Below are positions 31,935 to 40,745 of a DNA stretch of 64,000 nucleotides, piece after piece (the first letter of the stretch is position 1; every line of letters starts with the position of its first letter). The notes below the pieces were generated by a model. It was not told where the DNA came from, did not search any database, and saw only the letters and a list, made by a program, of their open reading frames with translations. Source of the DNA: Novosphingobium umbonatum (GTDB taxonomy: Bacteria > Pseudomonadota > Alphaproteobacteria > Sphingomonadales > Sphingomonadaceae); the NCBI RefSeq assembly GCF_004005905.1, contig NZ_SACO01000013.1:1-64000 (forward strand), read 5' to 3'. The translations under genes were made by a program, and so were the position numbers.

Positions 31935-32312
31935 ATGAACTCGCTTCGCACCCGTTTCTTTAAAGACAAGGCCAATGGCAAGGTGATGGGCGTTTGCGCC
32001 GGCATTGCCGACTATACCGGTATCGATGTGCTCTGGGTGCGGATTGCCGCGCTGATCATGCTGTCGGCCACGTCGGGCACAGCTTTCATGGTCTATCTGG
32101 CCATTGGCATTCTGGCGCAGGACAAGCCCAAGGAACTCTATGCCGACCGGCAGGAACAGCAGTTCTGGCAAGGCGTGCGCCAATCGCCCAGCCGCACCGC
32201 ACGCGAAGTGCGCGCCAGCTTCCGCGACATTGACCGCCGTCTGGCAGCGGTAGAGGCCTATTACGTCTCGTCCAACCCGCGTTTGGCCGAAGAAATCGAA
32301 AAGCTGCGTTAA
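31935..32312 (+). CDS. pspC: Phage shock protein C
   Basis: 125 aa. N-terminal PspC domain: KVMGVCAGIADYTGIDVLWVR followed by one or two membrane segments (IAALIMLSATSGTAFMVYLA). The C-terminus ends DIDRRLAAVEAYYVSSNPRL and EEIEKLR, a short amphipathic motif that recurs in the next proteins. It is the membrane sensor partner of PspB. Confidence 0.92.
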   Translation: MNSLRTRFFKDKANGKVMGVCAGIADYTGIDVLWVRIAALIMLSATSGTAFMVYLAIGILAQDKPKELYADRQEQQFWQGVRQSPSRTAREVRASFRDIDRRLAAVEAYYVSSNPRLAEEIEKLR

Positions 32313-32335
32313 GCGCGGCGACAAGGGGGAATGTC

Positions 32336-32638
32336 ATGTCTTTTGGCGCCAATATTGTGCCCATTGTTGCCCTGTGCATCCCGATCGTCGCGATCTGGAC
32401 CAGACACCGCACACGCATTGCCGAAATGCACATCAACGCCGCCGCCCGCCAGAATGCCGAATTGGGCGGTTCCAGCGCGGCGCAGATGGCCCAACTGGAA
32501 GAGCGGGTGCGGGTGCTGGAGCGGATCGTGACCGACCGGAATTACGATCTGGCCCATCAGATCGAAGCCCTGCGCAGTGACGAGGGGCGTCTGGATGACA
32601 AGAGCCCTCGCCCCGCCAACCTTACCCATAATCTGTAA
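32336..32638 (+). CDS. PspB-like small membrane protein 1
   Basis: 100 aa. One N-terminal membrane segment (ANIVPIVALCIPIVAIW), then a charged coiled coil ending QLEERVRVLERIVTDRNYDL with HQIEALR, the same motif as the end of PspC. Not PspB by length or order, but clearly of that design. It starts 23 bases after pspC in the same direction, so it is probably an extra psp component. Confidence 0.75.
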   Translation: MSFGANIVPIVALCIPIVAIWTRHRTRIAEMHINAAARQNAELGGSSAAQMAQLEERVRVLERIVTDRNYDLAHQIEALRSDEGRLDDKSPRPANLTHNL

Positions 32639-32653
32639 CCACGGAGACGGACC

Positions 32654-32896
32654 ATGCAATGGGTTGAAGCGATTGTGCTGATCGTGGCGATTACCTCTTT
32701 CGCCAAAGTCATGCGCGCCCGTTACAACAGCCGCCTCCATCACAACCCCATGCCGGATGAGGCAATGCTGTCGGAAAACAATGCCCTGCGCCGCGAATTG
32801 CAGGAATTGCGTGAGCGCGTGAAAGTGCTGGAACGCATCGCCACCGATGACCGCCAAAGCCGCGCTCTAGCCGACGAAATCGACGCGCTGCGCTAA
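32654..32896 (+). CDS. PspB-like small membrane protein 2
   Basis: 80 aa. Short hydrophobic N-terminus (VEAIVLIVAITSFAKVM) and a coiled coil with LRERVKVLERIATDDR and ADEIDALR, closely matching protein 1 over the last 30 residues. It follows protein 1 by 15 bases. Role unknown; likely a PspB/PspC partner arising by duplication. Confidence 0.75.
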   Translation: MQWVEAIVLIVAITSFAKVMRARYNSRLHHNPMPDEAMLSENNALRRELQELRERVKVLERIATDDRQSRALADEIDALR

Positions 32897-32911
32897 GCGA
32901 GGAGACTGTAT

Positions 32912-33145
32912 ATGGATGCTGTTACTCTTCCTGAATTGCTCGCTGGTCTGACGGGACTGGCCATGTTCAGCCTTGCCGCGCTGCGCGGATGGCAGGGTTG
33001 GCTGACGCTGAAGCACCGCGAACTGGAACTGAACGCGCGTGTGCAGGAAGGCAATCTGCCATCCGCCATGCAGCGGATCGAACTGGCCGATCTGAAGGAC
33101 CGACTGCGCAAGCTGGAAGCGATTGCCGCCGGTGTTGACCTTTAA
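32912..33145 (+). CDS. PspB-like small membrane protein 3
   Basis: 77 aa. One membrane segment (LLAGLTGLAMFSLAALRG) and a helix with LADLKDRLRKLEAIAAGVDL, a shortened form of the shared motif without the EIxxLR end. Fifteen bases after protein 2 and 15 before sufE. Function unknown. Confidence 0.7.
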   Translation: MDAVTLPELLAGLTGLAMFSLAALRGWQGWLTLKHRELELNARVQEGNLPSAMQRIELADLKDRLRKLEAIAAGVDL

Positions 33146-33160
33146 ACCGCATTGATCCGC

Positions 33161-33598
33161 ATGGCCGAACCGGCTACCGCAGGTCCCATGCGCAGCTTGA
33201 ACGATATTGCCGAGGAATATGATTTCCTTGATGCCGACGAACGTTACCGCCTGTTGATCGAACTGGGCCGCGCCCTGCCCCCCATGCCCGACGCCTTGAA
33301 AACCGATGCCACGCTGGTACGCGGCTGCTCGGCCAGCGTCTGGGTCTATCCGGTGGCGCAGGATGACGGGCGGCTCAATTTTCTGGCCGACAGCAATGCC
33401 GCCATCACCAAGGGCATTATCGCGCTGGTGTTGAGCGCGGTGCAGGGCAAACCGGCCAGCGAAGTGGTGGCGATGGACATTGCCGAGGCGCTCGCCCCGT
33501 TTGACCTAAAAAACCAGCTTTCCAGCAACCGGACGCAGGGCGTGCCCAATATGATCGCGCTGATTCAGCAGCACGCCGCGCGTATCGTGGCAGGATAG
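33161..33598 (+). CDS. sufE: SufE cysteine desulfurase activator
   Basis: 145 aa. LNDIAEEYDFLDADERYRLL is the SufE opening; the sulfur-accepting cysteine is in VRGCSASVWV. SufE takes sulfur from SufS and hands it to the SufBCD scaffold for Fe-S assembly. No suf genes are adjacent; it closely follows the psp operon (ATG 33161; ATG 33188 is an alternative). Confidence 0.93.
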   Translation: MAEPATAGPMRSLNDIAEEYDFLDADERYRLLIELGRALPPMPDALKTDATLVRGCSASVWVYPVAQDDGRLNFLADSNAAITKGIIALVLSAVQGKPASEVVAMDIAEALAPFDLKNQLSSNRTQGVPNMIALIQQHAARIVAG

Positions 33599-33605
33599 GA
33601 AGCCC

Positions 33606-33956
33606 ATGCGCCGCCATCTCTATCGTATCGGCGGCCTGTTTTTTGTCGGGCTGGGCGTGGTGGGCGCCTTCCTACCGCTGCTGCCCACGGTGCCGTTCCT
33701 GCTGCTGGCGCTGTTCTGCTTTGCGCGGTCCAATCCGGCGTGGGAGCAGCGCCTGCTCCACCATCCCCGCTATGGCCCACCCCTGCGCCAATGGCGTGAA
33801 AGACGCGCCATTCCCCGCCGCGCCAAGATAGCCGCATTGAGCACCATGGCTTTGTCTGTGGGCATCACCGCCGCAACAGCGGGCTGGCCTTGGGTTCTGA
33901 TCCCGCTGGGCGTGATGGCGCTATCCGGCACTTGGATCTGGACTCGGGCGGAATAA
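33606..33956 (+). CDS. YbaN/DUF454 membrane protein
   Basis: 116 aa with three to four short membrane segments. The family motif is YRIGGLFFVGLGVVGAFLPL then LPTVPFLLLALFCFARSNP, matching YbaN-type inner-membrane proteins of unknown function. Seven bases after sufE, thus likely cotranscribed. Confidence 0.88.
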   Translation: MRRHLYRIGGLFFVGLGVVGAFLPLLPTVPFLLLALFCFARSNPAWEQRLLHHPRYGPPLRQWRERRAIPRRAKIAALSTMALSVGITAATAGWPWVLIPLGVMALSGTWIWTRAE

Positions 33957-33975
33957 AACAGGGGCGGAATGAAAA

Positions 33976-33996
33976 AGGGGGCCGTTCAAGCCCCCT
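33976..33996 (-). terminator. hemA terminator
   Basis: The minus strand reads AGGGGGC, loop TTGAACG, GCCCCCT with a TTTTT run (bases 33976-33972). It begins 11 bases after the hemA stop, a strong intrinsic terminator. Confidence 0.88.
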
Positions 33997-34006
33997 TCCC
34001 CTATCT

Positions 34007-35221
34007 TCAGGCTGCCAGCCTCAATTCCATCCGTTCCCAGATTTCCACCAGAGCCTTGGTAAGTTCCACCATCATCTCTTCGGTATGCTGCGGACCGGGG
34101 GTAAAGCGCAGGCGCTCCGTCCCGCGCGGCACGGTGGGGAAATTGATCGGCTGCACATAGACGCCATATTCGGCGAGCAGAATATCGCTGATCGCCTTGG
34201 CCTTGACCGGATCACCCACCATCAAGGGCACGATATGGGTGGTGCTGTTCATCACCGGCAGGCCAGCCTCACGCATCAGGCTTTTCAGCATGGCGGCGGC
34301 GGCCTGCTGGCCCTCACGCTCCACGCTCGATTGCTTCAAATGGCGCACCGAGGCCAAAACCCCCGCCACCAGCACAGGCGAGAGCGAGGTGGTGAAGATG
34401 AAGCCCGGCGCATAGGAGCGGATCACATCGATGATGCGCTTGTCCGCCGCGATATAGCCGCCCATCACGCCAAAAGCCTTACCCAGCGTGCCTTCGATAA
34501 TGTCGATGCGATGGGCCGCCTCGTCGCGGTCGGTGATCCCGCCGCCGCGCGGGCCATACATGCCCACAGCGTGCACCTCGTCGATATAGGTCAGCGCGTT
34601 ATACTTCTCGGCCAGATCGCAAATCTCGTGGATGGGAGCGATATCGCCATCCATCGAATAGACGCTTTCAAACGCGATCAGCTTGGGCACCGAAGGATCG
34701 GTTTCGGCCAGCAATTGCTCCAGATGCTCCACATCATTGTGACGGAACACCTTCTTTTCCGCGCCCGAATTGCGGATACCGGCAATCATGCTGGCATGGT
34801 TGAGCGCGTCGGAAAAAATCACGCAGCCCGGCAGCACCTTGGCCAGCGTGGAGAGAGTGGCGTCATTCGACACATAACCGCTGGTGAACAGCAGCGCGCC
34901 TTCCTTGCCATGCAGGTCGGCCAGTTCTTCTTCCAACTGGATGTGGTAATGCGTGTTGCCGCCAATGTTGCGCGTACCGCCTGATCCGGCGCCCACATCA
35001 TGCAGGGCCTCCTCCATGGCGGCGATCACCTTGGGGTGTTGCCCCATGGCCAGATAGTCATTGCTGCACCACACGGTGATGGGTTTAGGCCCATTATGCC
35101 CCGCAAAGCAGCGGGCATTGGGGTAGGCACCCTTGTTGCGCAGGATGTCGATAAAGACGCGATAGCGCCCTTCGGCATGAAGACGGCTGATGGCAGCATC
35201 GAAAATCTGGTTGTAGTTCAC
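34007..35221 (-). CDS. hemA: 5-aminolevulinate synthase
   Basis: 404 aa, PLP enzyme that condenses glycine with succinyl-CoA to 5-aminolevulinate, the Shemin route typical of Alphaproteobacteria. It has [39 protein letters not shown] and the Schiff-base lysine in [19 protein letters not shown] start at 35221 ([10 protein letters not shown] as in relatives). Confidence 0.97.
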   Translation of the reverse strand: MNYNQIFDAAISRLHAEGRYRVFIDILRNKGAYPNARCFAGHNGPKPITVWCSNDYLAMGQHPKVIAAMEEALHDVGAGSGGTRNIGGNTHYHIQLEEELADLHGKEGALLFTSGYVSNDATLSTLAKVLPGCVIFSDALNHASMIAGIRNSGAEKKVFRHNDVEHLEQLLAETDPSVPKLIAFESVYSMDGDIAPIHEICDLAEKYNALTYIDEVHAVGMYGPRGGGITDRDEAAHRIDIIEGTLGKAFGVMGGYIAADKRIIDVIRSYAPGFIFTTSLSPVLVAGVLASVRHLKQSSVEREGQQAAAAMLKSLMREAGLPVMNSTTHIVPLMVGDPVKAKAISDILLAEYGVYVQPINFPTVPRGTERLRFTPGPQHTEEMMVELTKALVEIWERMELRLAA

Positions 35222-35364
35222 TGGCTCTTATCCTGCGTGGCGCCCGTCAACAGGCTCCTCCGTCTCCCGACTAGGGCATATCCGGCGCAGTGGAAAATGA
35301 CCAGAGTCAAACTCTCTTATCGGACATTCTGTCCTAAAGAACGATGGAACTGCTCAAGAGGTGA

Positions 35365-36159
35365 TCAAAAAATGGCCGTTTCACAAAGGCCACGCTGGGC
35401 CAAAGCTGGAGCCAGAGCCGCAATATCCTCTGCGCTGGTAAACAAAGCCATGTCGGGTTTGCTGCGGGAAAAGCCCTGTCCGGCGGTCAAATAAGCGACT
35501 CGGCGCGCGATTCCGGCGGCGCCGTCGATAAATTGCACCGATCCCAGCAAGTCACCTAACTCTTGCGTCAGGAGCGGGAAATGGGTGCAGGCCAGCACCA
35601 CCGTGTCGATCCTGTCGCCATCTGGCTGCATGCGCAAACCATCCACCGCGCGCTGGATCAGACGCGGATCGACGGGTTGCCCGCGCAAACGCGCCTCGGC
35701 CGCCTCCACCAGTTCGGGCGCTCCGTGGCGGATCAGGCGCTTTCCCTGCGCAAATTCATGCTCCAACCGATCGACATAGGATTGGCGAATGGTCGCCTGC
35801 GTGCCCAGCAGGCCGATCACGCCGGTCTTGGTCATGGCGGCGGCGGGCTTGATAGCCGGAACCGTGCCCACAATCGGCACCTCCAAAACTTCGCGCACGC
35901 TGGCCAAGGCAATCGTGCTGGCCGTGTTGCAGGCGATGCAGACCAGACGGGGGCGCAGCCTTTCGGTCATGCGCCCCAACAGGCCCGACACGCGGGCGGC
36001 AATCTGTGCCTCGCTTTTGGTGCCATAGGGCAGGCCAGCATTGTCCGCCGCATAAATCACCGGTGCATCGGGCAATTCCCGCCGCAGCGCGTCCAGGACG
36101 GTCAACCCGCCCACACCGGAATCGAACAAAAGAATGGGCGCGGAGGGGTCTTGGGTCAC
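35365..36159 (-). CDS. murI: Glutamate racemase
   Basis: 264 aa. Makes D-glutamate for peptidoglycan. The two catalytic cysteines are in IACNTAS and LACTHFPLL; the N-terminus has LFDSGVGGLTVL. GTG start at 36159. Monocistronic in appearance, between hemA and plsY. Confidence 0.96.
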   Translation of the reverse strand: MTQDPSAPILLFDSGVGGLTVLDALRRELPDAPVIYAADNAGLPYGTKSEAQIAARVSGLLGRMTERLRPRLVCIACNTASTIALASVREVLEVPIVGTVPAIKPAAAMTKTGVIGLLGTQATIRQSYVDRLEHEFAQGKRLIRHGAPELVEAAEARLRGQPVDPRLIQRAVDGLRMQPDGDRIDTVVLACTHFPLLTQELGDLLGSVQFIDGAAGIARRVAYLTAGQGFSRSKPDMALFTSAEDIAALAPALAQRGLCETAIF

Positions 36160-36329
36160 GGGCTTGTCTGGCCTTTGCTGGATAATGCCCTCCCTTTAGG
36201 CCGGATCGGCGGCAAAAGGAAAGCGGGGGAAAGGCCCCAAGCAAATGCTTCGACAAATGCGCAAGGCGGGTTAAAGATGGCTCCTAACGATAAATGCGTA
36301 ACGCGCGACTTGAATGAGCAGGTGATGGA

Positions 36330-36944
36330 ATGTCTTTGATGGTGGCCTCGGTGCTGGGCTATGCTTTGGGTTCGGTGCCCTTTGGCCTGTTGTTGACCAA
36401 GGCGTTTGGCGCGGGTGACCTGCGCAGCGTCGGTTCGGGCAATATTGGCGCCACCAATGTGCTGCGTACGGGGCGCAAGGGTCTGGCGGCAGCCACTTTA
36501 CTGCTGGATGGCGGCAAGGGCGCAGCGGCGGTGTTGATCGCCCGCCATGCCTTGGGCGCGCCTGCCGATGGAGCCGAAGTGTTGGCACTGACCGCTGGTG
36601 CCTTTGCCCTGCTGGGTCATTGTTTTCCGGTCTGGCTCAATTTCCGTGGCGGCAAGGGCGTAGCCACGGTGCTGGGCGTGGCGCTGGGGCTGGCTTGGCC
36701 GGTGGGGCTGGTCTGCCTGCTGGCTTGGGTGGGCATGTTCAAGATCAGCCGCATTTCCAGCGTGGGCGGCATGAGCGCGGGCGTAGCGGCTCCTCTGGCG
36801 GCCTTGGCGCTGGGCCATGCTTCTATGGCTCCGGTCTTGGCAGCGCTGGCCCTGCTGGTGCTGTATCAACACCGCGAAAATATCGCCCGTTTGCGCGCAG
36901 GCACCGAGCCCAAGGTAGGCGCCAAGAAAGCGCAAGACGCCTGA
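36330..36944 (+). CDS. plsY: Acylphosphate:glycerol-3-phosphate acyltransferase PlsY
   Basis: 204 aa with five membrane segments. Conserved loops GSVPFGLLLTKAFGAGDLR, GSGNIGATNVLRTGRKG and LNFRGGKGVATVLG bind acyl-phosphate and glycerol 3-phosphate in the first step of phospholipid synthesis. Its TGA overlaps the dprA start (TGATG). Confidence 0.96.
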   Translation: MSLMVASVLGYALGSVPFGLLLTKAFGAGDLRSVGSGNIGATNVLRTGRKGLAAATLLLDGGKGAAAVLIARHALGAPADGAEVLALTAGAFALLGHCFPVWLNFRGGKGVATVLGVALGLAWPVGLVCLLAWVGMFKISRISSVGGMSAGVAAPLAALALGHASMAPVLAALALLVLYQHRENIARLRAGTEPKVGAKKAQDA

Positions 36945-38197
36945 TGGCTGGCGAGGCTGCCCCTTCCTCGACACTCAGCCGCGAGGAAGGGCTGGCCCGT
37001 ATTCGTCTGATCCGTTCGCCCCATGTGGGGCCGGTGACCTTTGCCCAATTGCTGCGCCGCTATGGCACGGCGCAGGCGGCACTGGAGGCGCTGCCCGAAC
37101 TAGCGGCGCGCGGTGCATCGGGCCACAAGGGATCTCCAAAAGCACGCGCCTATGTGCCCGTGCCCATGGCCGAGATCGAGGGCGAGATCAAAGCGGTACG
37201 CGCGGCGGGTGCCCGCTATATCTTCCACGATTCGCAGGATTACCCCCCCCTGTTGCGACAGGTGGATGCCGCTCCGCCCGTGCTGATTGCCAAGGGGCGA
37301 ATGGATCTGGCCAAGGCTATCCCCGTAGCGATGGTCGGCGCCCGCAATGCCAGCGCGCCCGCGCAAAGGCTGGCGCGCGATCTGGCCTGCGGATTGGCGG
37401 AGGCAGGCTTTCCGGTGGTATCCGGCCTTGCGCGCGGCATTGATTTGGCCGCGCATGAAGGCGCTTTGGCGGGGCGTATGGGTTCCTATTCCGCTGCCAG
37501 CACGATGGCCGTTATCGCGGGCGGTATCGATGTCGCCTATCCGCCCGAACATGCCGCGCTACAAGACCGGATCGCGGAGGAAGGCCTGCTGCTGACCGAA
37601 GTGCCCCCGGGTGTAGAGCCGATCCAGCGCCATTTTCCCGCCCGCAACCGCATCATCGCTGGGATCGCCGCCGGAACCGTGGTGGTGGAGGCGGCGCTCA
37701 AATCCGGATCGCTGATCACGGCGCGTCTGGCGGGCGACTATGGGCGCGAGGTGATGGCGGTGCCCGGCTCGCCCCTCGACCCGCGCAGCCATGGTTGCAA
37801 CGAGATGATCCGTGAAGGCGCCATTCTGGTGCAGCGAGTGGAGGATATTATCGAGCTGCTCTCCAGCTTCGACGGCGTCCCCCTCTCCCGCTTTCACGAG
37901 GATGGCGAGGATGTGTTCGGCATTGGCGCGGAAGGCGATTGGGGCTTGGAGGAAGAGCATCACCTGCCGCAGGCCGCGCCTCTATTCCGCTGGCCAGAGG
38001 AGGAAGCGGCGACAGAGCCAGAGGACGATCTGGGCGAACGCTTGCTGGACATGCTGGGCATCACGCCGGTGGGTATGGATGATCTGGTTCGGTTAAGCCA
38101 TGCCAGCGCCGCGCAGGTGCAAACCGCGCTGATCGAACTGGAGCTTTCCGGCCAGATCCTGCGCCACGCGGGCGGGCGGGTCAGTCGGCAGGTCTAG
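36944..38197 (+). CDS. dprA: DNA-processing protein DprA
   Basis: 417 aa. Rossmann-like core with VAMVGARNASAPAQRLARDL, then VVSGLARGIDLAAHEGAL, FPARNRIIAGIA and EAALKSGSLITARLAGDYGR, all DprA/Smf motifs. It loads RecA on single strands during natural transformation. A C-terminal winged helix (LDMLGITPVGMDDLVRLS) is present. The start ATG at 36944 is coupled to plsY. It overlaps the convergent channel gene by 17 bases. Confidence 0.96.
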   Translation: MAGEAAPSSTLSREEGLARIRLIRSPHVGPVTFAQLLRRYGTAQAALEALPELAARGASGHKGSPKARAYVPVPMAEIEGEIKAVRAAGARYIFHDSQDYPPLLRQVDAAPPVLIAKGRMDLAKAIPVAMVGARNASAPAQRLARDLACGLAEAGFPVVSGLARGIDLAAHEGALAGRMGSYSAASTMAVIAGGIDVAYPPEHAALQDRIAEEGLLLTEVPPGVEPIQRHFPARNRIIAGIAAGTVVVEAALKSGSLITARLAGDYGREVMAVPGSPLDPRSHGCNEMIREGAILVQRVEDIIELLSSFDGVPLSRFHEDGEDVFGIGAEGDWGLEEEHHLPQAAPLFRWPEEEAATEPEDDLGERLLDMLGITPVGMDDLVRLSHASAAQVQTALIELELSGQILRHAGGRVSRQV

Positions 38198-39119
38198 TTT
38201 CCGCCTTGTCCAGATTGCACGGCTCCACCTGATGGAACCGTGTGTAATCCAGCGTGCGCGCGCCATCAGGGTCCAATCCCACAATATCGGCAAAGCGGGC
38301 ATCCCAATGGATATCCTGCGCATTATAGGCCCAGCGGCCATGGACCACTTGCCCGCTCACCTCGTCGGTGCCGGATACAAGGATCACCAGTTCCGAGCGC
38401 GGATCAGGCGCGCCATTTTCCAGCCATGCTGCCAGCGGACTGTCGGCATCGATGCGATGCATGATCAGCCAGGTCATGGGAAACACCGGATTGCTGGCGC
38501 GGACCAAGGGCAGGTCGACAAAGCGGCGCAAGGGAATGCCCCCCACCTCGCCATCCATCAGCACCGCCAATTGGGCCTGCGCGGCATAGAGCATATTGTG
38601 CCGCTGGTTCGCCGCACGCAGCATCAGCACTGGCACGCCATCGGCCCGATGCACCACCGCGACTTGGGAAAACAGGATGCGTGCCGTGGGCCGCGAGAAA
38701 CGGGCAAAAGCGATGCCTGTCACCAGCGCGAAATAGAGGATGCCGCAGGTAATTTCGACCACCACCATAATATTGGCATAGGCAGAAGCGGGATAGACAT
38801 TGCCATAGCCAATCGTCGCCACCGTATGGACCGAGAAAAAGAAATCCTGCCAGAACAGCGAAATATGCGCCATATCTTGCGTGGCGACCAAGCCTTGCGG
38901 ATCAAGGCGATAGAGCGCGGCAAACAGCAGGTTAAAGGTCAGGAACACGCCCGCGAAAAGCCCCAGCAGCGCGGGCCAAGGCATTTGCATCAGGCGGTAA
39001 TAGGCATCCTGCGCCCATGCATCGGGCAGCCCTTTGGCGCGGAGGGTAAAGCCCCCCTTCCTCACGGCGAGTTTCAGAGTCGTGCTGGGATGGCTGGGTT
39101 CAGGCGGGCTGTCGGTCAT
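38181..39119 (-). CDS. KirBac-type inward-rectifier potassium channel
   Basis: 312 aa. Two membrane helices (PALLGLFAGVFLTFNLLFAA and NIMVVVEITCGILYFALVTG) flank the pore helix and selectivity filter TIGYGNVYP. The long C-terminal cytoplasmic immunoglobulin-like domain begins FARFSRPTARILFSQVAVV, as in KirBac channels. The filter TIGYG predicts K+ selectivity. Confidence 0.93.
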   Translation of the reverse strand: MTDSPPEPSHPSTTLKLAVRKGGFTLRAKGLPDAWAQDAYYRLMQMPWPALLGLFAGVFLTFNLLFAALYRLDPQGLVATQDMAHISLFWQDFFFSVHTVATIGYGNVYPASAYANIMVVVEITCGILYFALVTGIAFARFSRPTARILFSQVAVVHRADGVPVLMLRAANQRHNMLYAAQAQLAVLMDGEVGGIPLRRFVDLPLVRASNPVFPMTWLIMHRIDADSPLAAWLENGAPDPRSELVILVSGTDEVSGQVVHGRWAYNAQDIHWDARFADIVGLDPDGARTLDYTRFHQVEPCNLDKAETRPAD

Positions 39120-39357
39120 GGCGGCAAGGCTATAGCCTGCGTTAATCGGGTCAAGCCTGTCAGGGGGTCAGGCCAGCGCAGGCGTGATGCCGCAACAGCG
39201 TTGTTGACCGGCAACATTCTGGCATTTTGCGGAGCTTCTATCCCGCATTGCAAAAAACAGGCTTGCCCCTGCCCGACAAGACAGTAGACAGGCGGGCAAG
39301 AGCGAGGCTATGCGGCCCGCAAGTTGAATCGCAGATTTCAAACGGAAAGCAGCGGAT

Positions 39358-40140
39358 ATGGCTCAGTTCTCCCTCCCCGCCAACAGCAAGATCAGCAAGA
39401 ACGGCAAGGTCCACAAAGCCGAGGGCGGCAGCCAGATCAAAAAGTTCACGGTCTATCGCTATGACCCGGACAGCGGTGAAAACCCCCGCTATGACAGCTT
39501 TGAGCTGGATCTGGACCAGACCGGCCCGATGGTGCTGGACGCGCTGCTCAAGATCAAGAACGAGCTGGACTCGACCCTGACCTTCCGCCGTTCGTGCCGC
39601 GAGGGCATTTGCGGTTCCTGCGCCATGAACATCAATGGCCGCAATGGTCTGGCCTGCACCACCGCGATCGAGGACCTGAAGGGCGACGTGCGGATCACCC
39701 CGCTGCCCCATATGGAAGTCATCAAGGATCTGGTGCCCGACTTCACGCGTTTCTATGCGCAATATGCCAGCATCCGCCCTTGGCTGCAGACCGTTTCGAC
39801 CACGCCCTCGGGCAAGGAACGCCTGCAGAGCCCCGAACAGCGCGAGAAGCTCGATGGCCTGTATGAGTGCATCCTCTGCGCTTGCTGCTCGACCTCGTGC
39901 CCCAGCTATTGGTGGAATTCGGACAAATTCCTTGGTCCGGCCATCCTGCTTCAGGCCTATCGCTGGCTGGCCGACAGCCGCGACGAAATGACCGGCGAGC
40001 GCCTGGACGAGCTGGAAGATCCCTTCCGTCTGTATCGCTGCCACACGATCATGAACTGCGCCAATGTGTGCCCCAAGGGCCTGAGCCCCGCCCGCGCCAT
40101 TGCCGAGATCAAGAAGATGCAGGCCGAGCGCCAGATCTAA
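39358..40140 (+). CDS. sdhB: Succinate dehydrogenase iron-sulfur subunit
   Basis: 260 aa. [2Fe-2S] ligands in CREGICGSC with a later Cys, [4Fe-4S] in [12 protein letters not shown], and [3Fe-4S] around [15 protein letters not shown]. Electron-transfer subunit of complex II in the inner membrane. sdhCDA are not beside it: the upstream neighbour is the divergent channel gene, so sdhB has its own 238-base promoter region, in which CTTGCCC/GGGCAAG (39262-39301) could pair. Confidence 0.97.
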   Translation: MAQFSLPANSKISKNGKVHKAEGGSQIKKFTVYRYDPDSGENPRYDSFELDLDQTGPMVLDALLKIKNELDSTLTFRRSCREGICGSCAMNINGRNGLACTTAIEDLKGDVRITPLPHMEVIKDLVPDFTRFYAQYASIRPWLQTVSTTPSGKERLQSPEQREKLDGLYECILCACCSTSCPSYWWNSDKFLGPAILLQAYRWLADSRDEMTGERLDELEDPFRLYRCHTIMNCANVCPKGLSPARAIAEIKKMQAERQI

Positions 40141-40167
40141 CCAGCCTTTGGCTAAATATCTGATACA

Positions 40168-40205
40168 TCGCCAACATCTACGTACAAAAACGTAGTTGTT
40201 GGCGA
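40168..40205 (+). terminator. sdhB terminator
   Basis: TCGCCAACATCTACGT and ACGTAGTTGTTGGCGA pair over 16 bp with one mismatch, loop of six bases, followed by TTTTATG. It lies 28 bases after the sdhB stop. Confidence 0.88.
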
Positions 40206-40286
40206 TTTTATGCTTGCATAAAATACCCAAGAAGCGCTTTGCCTATTACGAAGTGCGGTGGCGTTTTGCAGTCGCACGTGATCGGT

Positions 40287-40718
40287 ATGGCGACACGGGT
40301 GATCTCTATGGTTGGTTTTGGCAAATGGGCGGCACTGGCTCTGGCAGCAGGACTGGCGCTTTCGGCATCGCAGGCGCAGGCGCAAGCCCGCCGGTTGATC
40401 TATTTGAAAAACACCTGTTCCCGCCCCTTGCGCCTGATCATCGGAAACACCGATCAACGCGGCTTTCACCAACAGGGATGGTACTATTTTAACCCCGGCG
40501 ATGCATCCTATCTGCGAAGCAACGCTGGTGACAAGCTGGTGCAGATTGAAGACCGCCCGCTTTATGCCTATGCCGAAACGGTGGACGATGGCCGCCGCCT
40601 TTATTGGCAGGGCAACGGACCGGAAGTGTCGGTGGATGGTGGCATCTATCGCGTGATGGTTCTGGCAACGCGGTTGGATACAGATGGCGATATTCTGGCC
40701 CGCATAACTTGCGATTAA
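40287..40718 (+). CDS. Secreted DUF1036-like protein
   Basis: 143 aa. N-terminal signal peptide (KWAALALAAGLALSASQAQA, cleavage after AQA). The mature part has QQGWYYFNPGDASYL and PLYAYAETVDDGRRLYWQG, much like the GWW...PGxC...YAE pattern of DUF1036 proteins, but the usual cysteine spacing is reduced to two Cys (NTCSRP and ITCD). Periplasmic, function unknown. ATG 40287 or 40308 could be used; both give a signal peptide. Confidence 0.7.
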   Translation: MATRVISMVGFGKWAALALAAGLALSASQAQAQARRLIYLKNTCSRPLRLIIGNTDQRGFHQQGWYYFNPGDASYLRSNAGDKLVQIEDRPLYAYAETVDDGRRLYWQGNGPEVSVDGGIYRVMVLATRLDTDGDILARITCD

Positions 40719-40745
40719 GGGCCGTACAAACAGGCAAAAGGTCGC

